Below, piece after piece: positions 44,695-52,025 of a DNA stretch of 64,000 nt. The notes under the pieces were generated by a model, which saw nothing but the letters and a program-made list of their open reading frames with translations, had not been told where the DNA came from and ran no database searches. Where the stretch lies: positions 62,001-126,000 of the forward strand of contig NZ_AORV01000028.1 in NCBI RefSeq assembly GCF_000350485.1, written 5' to 3'. The translations under genes were made by a program, and so were the position numbers. Position 1 is the first letter of the stretch; the number at the start of each line of letters is the position of its first letter. The stretch is from Ruminiclostridium cellobioparum subsp. termitidis CT1112. GTDB taxonomy: Bacteria > Bacillota > Clostridia > Acetivibrionales > DSM-1351.

Positions 44695-45309
44695 TTATCT
44701 TGGTTTATATCTATCATGAAATTCTTGTTTTGCGGAATTAGTATATTTTTTAACGAATTCTAATTTTGCTTGTGAGTATCCATTTGGATTTCCATTTGGT
44801 AGACGTTCTATTATACCTTTTTCAATATCTTTTAGTATATTTAATTTTAATTTTCCATATTCAGTTGCCACATCAGGATTTGCTATAAGAAAATCTCTGA
44901 AATATAGTTCATCCCAATTTCCCAAGTATCTGACATGGAGGTGATAAACTTTTTCTGCATATCCGTCGGAAGAATAGCCTTTACCCAATAATAATCTCAT
45001 TGGTTCGTCGCTTCGAGTGAAAATTTCATCACCATAACCAATCGCTTTTAGATCTTCAACTAACTTTATAACATTACAGCAACCGTCAATTTCCAATAAA
45101 ATGTCTATTGTGGGCTTCGCTAACAAACCTTCCACCGCACTACTCCCAATATGATTAATACGTGCAATATCTTCGGCTTTGACAGCGTTCAAAATATTTT
45201 GTTTTTCATTTTCGTACCAGTCTTTATAACTTGAGTTATATTCTTTTATAATTATTGGGAACACTTTCTTGAATTCTTCAACTGACAACTCCGATACTTT
45301 CTTTTTCAT
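44695..45309 (-). CDS. GrpB-like nucleotidyltransferase-fold protein (UPF0157)
   Basis: A 204-aa GrpB/UPF0157 protein: INHIGSSAVEGLLAKPTIDI is the family signature, with HLHVRYLGN and LYFRDFLIANPD later. The fold is nucleotidyltransferase-like; cellular function unknown. Cargo gene before terminator copy 2. Confidence 0.85.
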   Translation of the reverse strand: MKKKVSELSVEEFKKVFPIIIKEYNSSYKDWYENEKQNILNAVKAEDIARINHIGSSAVEGLLAKPTIDILLEIDGCCNVIKLVEDLKAIGYGDEIFTRSDEPMRLLLGKGYSSDGYAEKVYHLHVRYLGNWDELYFRDFLIANPDVATEYGKLKLNILKDIEKGIIERLPNGNPNGYSQAKLEFVKKYTNSAKQEFHDRYKPR

Positions 45310-45520
45310 AATTGATACCCCCGTATATTATATAAATAATCTAAAGTAAACTCTCCAAACTGTTATGTAAAAATAATATCATTTGTTTACCAATTTGTAA
45401 AAAAATCACCCTTGTTAAATCGCTATTTTTTGTAGGCTCAAACATTATGACTATGCACAAAATACGATAAGTTCTCAATATTCAACAATTCCGATCTAAA
45501 ACAATTCATTACAAATAATA

Positions 45521-45721
45521 CTATATAGCATTGGGATCTGATTTGATTGGTTTGCTTGGATTTTCGGTGTTTGTATGACTTGTACTGGAAGATATGGATT
45601 CAAGTAAAGTATTGTTTTCGGTATAGGTAGACGGCGTATCAACCTGTTTTGGAATGCTCTGTGCAGAGCAACCTGTTAGCAACACTATTATCATAAAATA
45701 TGCAATTATATGCTTTCTCAT
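45521..45721 (-). CDS. Small lipoprotein
   Basis: A 66-aa protein with a type II signal peptide: MRKHIIAYFMIIVLLTGC, lipobox LTGC, followed by a Ser/Thr/Asn-rich unstructured tail. Just downstream of promoter module C. Possibly a surface-exclusion-like or truncated lipoprotein. The 210 nt between it and the GrpB-like gene hold no gene I can support. Confidence 0.65.
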   Translation of the reverse strand: MRKHIIAYFMIIVLLTGCSAQSIPKQVDTPSTYTENNTLLESISSSTSHTNTENPSKPIKSDPNAI

Positions 45722-45783
45722 TATTAGTCTCCTTAAGGTTTTTTAATTATAAAGCTAGAACAACTATCGGCGCAATATAAACA

Positions 45784-45852
45784 GTACTATATTTAGGTTA
45801 ACCTTTAGTTAACTATAAATTCTGTACCGCACTATTCAGTTTTCAAAGAACA
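45784..45852 (-). promoter_or_regulatory. Cargo-module promoter C with boxA-like element
   Basis: Minus strand TTAACT (45807-45812), 17-nt spacer, TAGTAC (45784-45789), with TGTTCTTTGAAAACTGAATA (boxA-like; 45826-45852) 13 nt upstream. Directly precedes the lipoprotein. Confidence 0.6.
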
Positions 45853-45876
45853 GCATTACTTTATTTACGCCGTTTT

Positions 45877-46206
45877 CTATTCACCCAATTTTGAACGTAT
45901 GTTATCTTTCAAACCCCAATAAGGTATCAGCCAACTTTCATCATAACTTTCCAAACTTACTCTTAGTTCATATTCTTCTTTAACATATACATCAATTTTG
46001 ACTAATAAATTTTGTAATTGACCAACACCTAAATCATCAATGAAAATAAGATTATCTTCCCTTTTCCCAGGTTCATTATTACCATTTTTACTATATCTAC
46101 TCCTGATTTTATTCAACATGTAACGATATGGGGATGATAATAATTGATTGATTAACTTTCTTTCCTCATCATTCAACTCTATATTGCTACTAATTGTTTC
46201 ATCCAA
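45877..46206 (-). CDS. Uncharacterised 109-aa protein
   Basis: Soluble, acidic, with LIFIDDLGVGQLQNLL and a C-terminal SWLIPYWGLKDNI. No family recognised. Sits between terminator copy 3 and promoter module C. Confidence 0.5.
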   Translation of the reverse strand: MDETISSNIELNDEERKLINQLLSSPYRYMLNKIRSRYSKNGNNEPGKREDNLIFIDDLGVGQLQNLLVKIDVYVKEEYELRVSLESYDESWLIPYWGLKDNIRSKLGE

Positions 46207-46278
46207 TTAGTATTCATAAACTTAAACCTTCTTTCATTTATTATTTTCTTGTTTTGCGTCAGAAATGAGCATAAAAAA

Positions 46279-46304
46279 CGCACATCATTTTTTCTGAATG
46301 TGCG
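46279..46304 (-). terminator. Cargo-module terminator (copy 3)
   Basis: CGCACAT/ATGTGCG 7-bp stem with a 12-nt loop, then TTTTTTATGCTC on the minus strand. Follows the 171-aa gene; shares flanks with copies 1 and 2. Confidence 0.8.
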
Positions 46305-46357
46305 GTAATAGAATGATTCTTGATATAATAAATGTTACGAACATTAAGTACCTTCGG

Positions 46358-46873
46358 TTAATCTTTATATAATTGCGGAACACCCTGCCAAGTCAATTGT
46401 GGCATTTCATCCAGCCTATTTAGATAAACATAAATTGTTTGGTCATAACCCAAAATTCCTGATTCTGGTTGAATGGTACATAATGTAATATGGTATATTC
46501 CTTTCTCTATTTCTATTTGCTGTTCTTTTGGACAATCTGAATACCAATCCATAAGCCAAAATAAATCCTTAATGTAAATTCTATCTCCGTCAACATCTAT
46601 TGCTAATCTTATTTGTATAGGATATTTTTCATCTATTTCTGTTGTAGGATAGCCACTTCTGAACTTTAATGTATAATTTCCACCAGAACCTGTACAAAAT
46701 CCAACAATATCTCCTTTTTTAATGTGTTCTGCTACTTGTTTAGGATCACTATATTCATTTTGAAAATAATTATATCCTTCTTTGATGTCTTTTACAGCCC
46801 CATCAGAATAAAAAACAATCCCCATGCCATCTAATGGCAATTCAATATCAATAAATAGATTTTTATATTTCAA
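46358..46873 (-). CDS. Uncharacterised 171-aa protein
   Basis: Beta-rich soluble protein (GMGIVFYSDGAVKDI, GDIVGFCTGSGGNYTLKF, DRIYIKDLFWLMDW). No catalytic motif seen. The small one-domain form would suit an immunity or stress protein, but this is a guess. Expressed from promoter module B. Confidence 0.5.
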   Translation of the reverse strand: MKYKNLFIDIELPLDGMGIVFYSDGAVKDIKEGYNYFQNEYSDPKQVAEHIKKGDIVGFCTGSGGNYTLKFRSGYPTTEIDEKYPIQIRLAIDVDGDRIYIKDLFWLMDWYSDCPKEQQIEIEKGIYHITLCTIQPESGILGYDQTIYVYLNRLDEMPQLTWQGVPQLYKD

Positions 46874-46941
46874 GATATTCCCTCCAATATTTACATCGCA
46901 TTTTCAAACAATACTGATTTTAAAGGTAACTCATTACAACA

Positions 46942-47009
46942 ATACTACACTTGGAAAATTTCTATGTTAAGTTTCACTCCTGACCGCACTATTCAGTTTT
47001 CAAAGATCA
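46942..47009 (-). promoter_or_regulatory. Cargo-module promoter B with boxA-like element
   Basis: Minus strand TTAACA (46965-46970), 17-nt spacer, TAGTAT (46942-46947), with ATCTTTGAAAACTGAATAGT-GCGGT (46983-47009) 12 nt upstream. Same geometry as modules A and C. Confidence 0.65.
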
Positions 47010-47033
47010 TGTCTTCCGCTACTATCTAATCAT

Positions 47034-47216
47034 TTAATGTCCATCTTTTTTCATGTTTTCGATTAATATCTCAGCATCTTTAGCCTTGCTCTGGATCATA
47101 GAAAGATAATCCAATGCACTATCATACCTCCTGTTTTTCACTGCATCCGTTATTCTATCAACCCTTGCTTTGAGGTATTCTGTTTCCCATACTCTCTCAA
47201 AATTTTCAAAACTCAT
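47034..47216 (-). CDS. Small helical protein (60 aa)
   Basis: MSFENFERVWETEYLKARVD... IQSKAKDAEILIENMKKD: charged, fully helical. Lies after the ICE helicase remnant, where small unannotated genes are common in such elements. Function unknown. Confidence 0.45.
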   Translation of the reverse strand: MSFENFERVWETEYLKARVDRITDAVKNRRYDSALDYLSMIQSKAKDAEILIENMKKDGH

Positions 47217-47309
47217 AATTTTCCCTTTCCGTTCGCATTAGACTTAAAATATCTTTTCCCAGAACACTGGCTTAATATTTTTAAATAGCACATATTAAAA
47301 TAAATAATT

Positions 47310-48458
47310 CTATTGGTCTAATGTATCTTCATTACTGTATAATTCCTGGTTCACCCTGCATTCGCTTTCCATTGACATTTTCCCAATACCAGCTACCATC
47401 TGAAATAATGCTATATCCCTCTTGCAGAGTAGATCATACTGCTTTACCAACATATTATCGTAGTCTTGCAATATCTCAAGTCTTTTGTTCTGCTCGTGAG
47501 TTCGTTCACTATACTCAACCTTATACAATTTGAATATTTCAGTCCGTATCCGTCTTTTTTCTTCTGTAACCCTATCTTTATTTTGGGATATTTCAGATAA
47601 TTCTTTATCAATGAAATCCTTCATTTTTTCATCAACTATATGTGTCATGATCACATCCATCCTTTCTTTTATCATAATTCCAGTAGTAAATATTTGATTG
47701 TTTAGTATAATCCTGAATTGATCTTCCTGGAACCTATTATTATCCCTAAGCTGGATATCCTGCTTGAGTGCTTCTATCTTCTCTTCATTTGCCTTTACAT
47801 TTTTAGGAATAGAATATACCATGCTGTCCTGCAGCGAATACCTTTGCTTTGACCAGACAGCCTTTAATACCGGCAGCTTATTTATTTCAATGTCCAGATC
47901 CATCTTTTCCTTTATTCTTGGATCTCCCATTGCCAAAGCTTTTATTTCAGCATAGTTTAATACTACCTCGTCAATATCCTCGCAGCTCCGGCTTATTGAT
48001 TTGCTTGTCATTACCTGGGATATAAACCGCTGTTTCTGCTCAACAATCTGCCAGAGATATGCGTCGAACGTATCTTTTGTGACATACCTGAAGATCTCCA
48101 CTTCTTCATTTTCATTACCCTGTCTTAATATCCTTCCGTCTCTCTGTTCAATATCTGCCGGCCGCCAGGGACAATCCCGGTGATGAAGTGCTACCAGCTT
48201 GTTTTGAATGTTTGTTCCGGTACCCATTTTAGAAGTAGATCCCAGAATTATTCTTTTCTCACTGGTCCGCATTGCCGAGAACATGCTTTCCTTCCTTTTC
48301 TTTGTTTTTGCGTCATGTATAATGCATATTTCATTTTCCAGAATCCCTACATTTAGCTGTGGCAGTGCCCCTGAGTGTGCAGTATGACCATAGTATTTTA
48401 TTCCATTAACTTCAAATATGAATAGTTTATACAACAAAACACCTGCGTGTGTAAACAT
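47310..48458 (-). pseudogene. Truncated ICE helicase/methylase-type protein, C-terminal part
   Basis: An ORF of 382 aa. From about residue 40 it matches the C-terminal part of the very large SNF2-like helicase (often fused to a DNA methylase) of Firmicutes ICEs: IIHDAKTKKRKESMF, ILGSTSKMGTGTNIQNKLVA, DCPWRPADIEQRDGRILRQG (helicase motifs V-VI) and a long coiled coil. The first 38 residues (to about 48345) look unrelated, and the normal N-terminal half (over 1000 aa) is missing. Its 5' end runs into the inverted repeat that separates the element from kduD. Confidence 0.8.
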
Positions 48459-48493
48459 TATTCTAACTGTTTACACACGCAGGTGTTTTGTTT
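48434..48493 (-). terminator. Perfect 25-bp inverted repeat / kduD terminator at the element junction
   Basis: Arms 48434-48458 and 48469-48493 are perfectly complementary with a 10-nt loop. On the minus strand it follows the kduD stop by about 45 nt and ends GGTGTTTTGTTGTAT, so it works as a terminator. It is also exactly where ICE homology begins. Confidence 0.85.
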
Positions 48494-48538
48494 GGAATTT
48501 TACCAATACATTAATATTATCAATATATTTTTCTGTTA

Positions 48539-49342
48539 TTACCCGGGTTGCTTCCCTATATAAGCCAATATTCCCCCATCTACATAAAGTATGTGACCAT
48601 TTACAAAATCCGAAGCCGGGGATGCCAGAAAAATGGCCGGTCCCTGTAGATCAGCGGTTTCTCCCCAACGTGCCGCTGGTGTTTTAGCTATTATAAACTG
48701 GTCAAACGGGTGTCTAGATCCATCGGGCTGCAGTTCGCGAAGAGGTGCCGTCTGCGGGGTTGCAATATAACCAGGGCCGATGCCGTTGCACTGAATATTG
48801 AACTCCCCGTATTCCGAGGCAATGTTTTTAGTAAGCATTTTCAGTCCTCCCTTTGCGGCTGCATATGCAGCTACCGTTTCCCGTCCAAGTTCACTCATCA
48901 TTGAACAGATATTTATTATTTTACCGTGTCCTTTTTTTATCATTCCCGGTATAACTGCTTTTGAAACGATGAAAGGCGCATTAAGATCCACATCTATAAC
49001 CTGTCTGAATTCTTCGGCACTCATTTCACACATGGGAATGCGCTTAATAATACCGGCATTGTTCACAAGAATGTCAACTGTTCCGACATCATTTTCAATC
49101 TGTGCAACCATGTCATTTACTCTTGCTTCATCAGTTACATCGCATACGTAGCCATGTGCTCTGATACCCTTTTCCGCATATGCCGCAATTCCCTTGTGGA
49201 CGAATTCCTGCTTTATATCATTAAATACAATGGTTGCTCCCGCTTCTGCATATGCGCTTGCAATTGCAAAACCAATTCCGTAGGACGCTCCTGTTACCAG
49301 TGCTATCTTACCCTCCAGTGAAAACTGATTTAATAAACTCAT
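48539..49342 (-). CDS. kduD: 2-deoxy-D-gluconate/2-dehydro-3-deoxygluconate 5-dehydrogenase-like SDR (KduD)
   Basis: A 267-aa classical short-chain dehydrogenase: GASYGIG cofactor loop, NNAG, and YAAAK active site. Closest in type to KduD/gluconate 5-dehydrogenase; the kduI neighbour 52 nt upstream supports KduD, which reduces 2,5-diketo-3-deoxygluconate in pectin-derived uronate catabolism. GAGAGGAG lies before ATG. Confidence 0.85.
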   Translation of the reverse strand: MSLLNQFSLEGKIALVTGASYGIGFAIASAYAEAGATIVFNDIKQEFVHKGIAAYAEKGIRAHGYVCDVTDEARVNDMVAQIENDVGTVDILVNNAGIIKRIPMCEMSAEEFRQVIDVDLNAPFIVSKAVIPGMIKKGHGKIINICSMMSELGRETVAAYAAAKGGLKMLTKNIASEYGEFNIQCNGIGPGYIATPQTAPLRELQPDGSRHPFDQFIIAKTPAARWGETADLQGPAIFLASPASDFVNGHILYVDGGILAYIGKQPG

Positions 49343-49394
49343 TGCCCGCTCCTCTCAAAATACATGTTTTTTATGTATATAAGCATTTAATTTT

Positions 49395-50258
49395 TTATTT
49401 TAAATCCTTCATGGCCACGGCATCCATATCATTGAAGGCCTGATTTTCACCCGCCATACCCCATATGAAAGTGTAGGCTCTGGAGCCGGCTCCGGCATGT
49501 ATTGACCAACTTGGCGAAATAACGGCCTCCTCATTCCGGACAACTATATGCCTTGTCTCAGCAGGTTCTCCCATATAATGCATAACAAATGCAGTCTCGG
49601 GTATATCAAAGTACAGGTAAACTTCCATACGCCTGTCATGGGTATGGCAGGGCATTGTGTTCCATACACTTCCGGGTTTCAGGGAAGTCATTCCCATAAC
49701 CAGCTGACAGCTTTCCACCTGGCCCGGAAGGATATATTTGCAAATGACCCTGTGATTTGATTCTTCCAGACTTCCAAGTTCAACCTTGTTCTCAGCCTTT
49801 ATTACTACAACACCTTCCCCGGCATTCCCCTCCCTTTTTATCAAAACCGTAGGGTAAGCTCTGTGGGCAGGGGTACTGTTTAGATAGAACTTTGCCGGAT
49901 TGCTGCCGTCCCGGCTGGCAAAAGAAATATCCTTCGCCCCCAGCCCAATGTACATGCCATCCATGGAGTTCACTTCATAGGTTCTGCCATCAATTGTAAT
50001 TTCACCTTTTCCCCCGATATTGATGACTCCCAACTCTCTTCTCTGAAGGAAATAGTCGGCCCGCAGTTCCTCTCCGGCCGTCAGTTGCAATTTTCCGGAT
50101 ACAGGGGTAGCCGTGCCGGTTATGATACGATCTATATGGCTGTAAACCAGCTTGATTTCATCGGATCGAAATAATCCCTGTATCAGGAACTCCTCTCTCA
50201 ATCTTTCTGTCGTGTAATTTTTCACATCTTTAGGCGATGCAGCTGTTCGAATTTCCAT
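49395..50258 (-). CDS. kduI: 5-keto-4-deoxyuronate isomerase KduI
   Basis: A 287-aa KduI cupin isomerase converting 5-keto-4-deoxyuronate to 2,5-diketo-3-deoxygluconate. The metal site is visible: CHTHDRRME (H205, H207, E212) and IHAG (H254). Length matches the family. First gene of a kduI-kduD operon divergent from an AraC regulator. Confidence 0.93.
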   Translation of the reverse strand: MEIRTAASPKDVKNYTTERLREEFLIQGLFRSDEIKLVYSHIDRIITGTATPVSGKLQLTAGEELRADYFLQRRELGVINIGGKGEITIDGRTYEVNSMDGMYIGLGAKDISFASRDGSNPAKFYLNSTPAHRAYPTVLIKREGNAGEGVVVIKAENKVELGSLEESNHRVICKYILPGQVESCQLVMGMTSLKPGSVWNTMPCHTHDRRMEVYLYFDIPETAFVMHYMGEPAETRHIVVRNEEAVISPSWSIHAGAGSRAYTFIWGMAGENQAFNDMDAVAMKDLK

Positions 50259-50385
50259 GTTATCTCACCACAACCTTTCTTATGTCAATAAATTAAATAC
50301 CAAAAAAAATTTTGAAATCAAAGTCTTTGCAGTTTCAGTATAGCAGTACGGTTATACTAATTCTTGTGATAAATTTTCATAAATA

Positions 50386-50414
50386 TTGCAAATATTGAAC
50401 AAACAAATTATAAT
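50386..50414 (+). promoter_or_regulatory. Promoter of the first araC gene
   Basis: TTGCAA (50386-50391), 17-nt spacer, TATAAT (50409-50414) in the divergent kduI/araC intergenic region; AGGAGG precedes the araC ATG. Confidence 0.65.
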
Positions 50415-50452
50415 TGAGTTAATTCTTAATCTTATTTATAGGAGGAAATTTA

Positions 50453-51310
50453 ATGAGAGAATTTTCTTCATGCAAGCAGTCAATCAACTCTTGCATTTCA
50501 CAAAAATATTTTTCCATAGCTCATCTGTACAATGAAGAAAAAACCATGGACATGCATATACATGATTGCTATGAGATCTATTATTCGATTTCCGGAGGTA
50601 AACAATTTCTCATTGATAATAGATTTTATGATATAATCCCCGGCGACATTTTTTTAATAAATCAGTATGAAAGTCACTATTTAGCCCAGATAGACAAGGA
50701 GGTTCATGAGAGGATCGTTTTGTCCATATTTCCCGACTACCTTTTAAACCTTTCTTCCGAAAAAACCGATCTGAACAATTGTTTTAAACACAGAGAGTCC
50801 TCTGCTGCCCATAAACTACATCTTGACCCTGAAGCCCAGAGACGTTTTATGTATTTTATACATAAAATCCTTGACTCGGGCGGCTTTGGCTCCGACCTGA
50901 CGGAACAGGCTGCATTAATTGAACTAATGGTATTTTTAAATAAAATTTATAACAAGAATTGCAATAATCAGCATACAGAAAATCAGTCAACCCATAATGC
51001 CCAGGTCGACGATATTTTAACCTACATAAATCAGAATATTCAAAACGACCTGACCATTGAAACGCTTTCAAACCACTTTTACATAAGCGGTTCTTATCTA
51101 TGCCGTATTTTTAAGGCCGCCACCGGCACAACAATAAATAAATATGTTACTGCAAGAAGAATAACCATAGCCAAGTCTTTGCTTAACGAGGGAAGGTCAG
51201 TGACAGAAACCTGTGAAAAATGCGGCTTCAACGACTACAGTAATTTTCTGAAAGCCTTTATTAAGGCTGTCGGAATCTCTCCAAAAAAATATGCTCAATT
51301 TAACAGATAG
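50453..51310 (+). CDS. AraC-family regulator (divergent to kduID)
   Basis: A 285-aa AraC/XylS protein. An N-terminal cupin-type sensing domain (MHIHDCYEIYYSISGGKQF) is followed by a C-terminal double helix-turn-helix (about 180-283; LTIETLSNHFYISGSYLCRI, GFNDYSNFLKAFIKAVGISP). Probably controls kduID in response to uronate oligomers. Confidence 0.9.
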   Translation: MREFSSCKQSINSCISQKYFSIAHLYNEEKTMDMHIHDCYEIYYSISGGKQFLIDNRFYDIIPGDIFLINQYESHYLAQIDKEVHERIVLSIFPDYLLNLSSEKTDLNNCFKHRESSAAHKLHLDPEAQRRFMYFIHKILDSGGFGSDLTEQAALIELMVFLNKIYNKNCNNQHTENQSTHNAQVDDILTYINQNIQNDLTIETLSNHFYISGSYLCRIFKAATGTTINKYVTARRITIAKSLLNEGRSVTETCEKCGFNDYSNFLKAFIKAVGISPKKYAQFNR

Positions 51311-51345
51311 AAACTGCCCGGAATAACTAGTAAAATATTAAATCC

Positions 51346-51864
51346 GGCGGGCCCGACGGTGAACTGGCCGCTTCTCTTCGTTACCTCAATCAAAGGTACA
51401 CCATGCCTTATAGGGAAACCAAGGGCGTATTGACGGATATAGGCACTGAAGAGTTAGCTCACATGGAAATAATCTCGGCTATTGTTTATCAGCTGACCAA
51501 GGATTTAACAGTTGATGAGATTAAGGAAAGCGGTTTTGATACCTATTTTGTTGACCACACACTTGCACTGTATCCCGTGGCTGCATCCGGCATGCCATTT
51601 ACAGCCACCTATTTCCAATCAAAAGGCGATCCAATAACAGATCTTATTGAGGACCTTGCAGCCGAGCAGAAAGCAAGGACCACCTATGACAATATTTTAA
51701 GGCTTGCGGATGACCCGGATGTAAAAGATCCCATAAAGTTCCTCCGCGAAAGAGAAGTAGTCCATTTCCAGAGATTCGGCGAGGCTTTGAGAGTAGTTCG
51801 GGATCATCTGGATTCCAGAAATTATTATGCCTTTAATCCTGCGTTTGATAACAAACCCAGATGA
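51346..51864 (+). pseudogene. 5'-truncated manganese catalase (CotJC-like)
   Basis: Reading from 51346, GGPDGELAASLRYLNQRYTM and the following frame match CotJC/manganese catalase to its end (ELAHMEIISAIVYQL, HFQRFGEALRVVRDHL). The first ~30 residues are missing: in-frame stops lie at about 51328-51333. The only ATG (51403) is internal, and no ribosome binding site is present. It is a remnant of a spore-coat-type gene, with no cotJA/cotJB beside it. Confidence 0.85.
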
Positions 51865-51979
51865 TTTTTTTACATTTTGCAGTATATTTCAAACTTCCAT
51901 GTTGATGTTAGAATAAATATCAATTATGGAGGTTTTTATTTTAAGGAGTTCAGATATTATGAATACCGAGGGCTTCAAA

Positions 51980-52008
51980 AAATAACCAGCCTATCCGGCC
52001 GGTTATTT
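51980..52008 (-). terminator. GH127 terminator
   Basis: AAATAACC-GCC/GGC-GGTTATTT stem with one mismatch; minus strand ends TTATTTTTTGAAG. It lies just after the GH127 stop. Confidence 0.75.
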
Positions 52009-52025
52009 TAACAATTTTACATATT

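Larger units (their letters stand above)
1..48458. mobile_element. Integrative/conjugative element-like region (left end outside window)
   Basis: Nearly every gene here lies on the minus strand, and together they form a conjugative set: MobL-type relaxase, VirD4 coupling protein, VirB4, VirB6-, VirB3/PrgI- and VirB2-like proteins, an M23 peptidase, ParA/ParB, a primase-like protein, SSB-like proteins and a ribbon-helix-helix protein. Toxin-antitoxin and other cargo genes are interspersed. No integrase or replication initiator is visible, so integration versus plasmid maintenance cannot be settled. The right edge is placed at the truncated helicase that abuts a perfect inverted repeat before the sugar genes; the left edge is not in the window. 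Confidence 0.75.

Noticed and set aside
42866-47009. Integron-like attC array
   Set aside because: The flanks are promoters and terminators with U-tracts and lack the paired RYYYAAC/GTTRRRY core sites; no integron integrase is present in the window.
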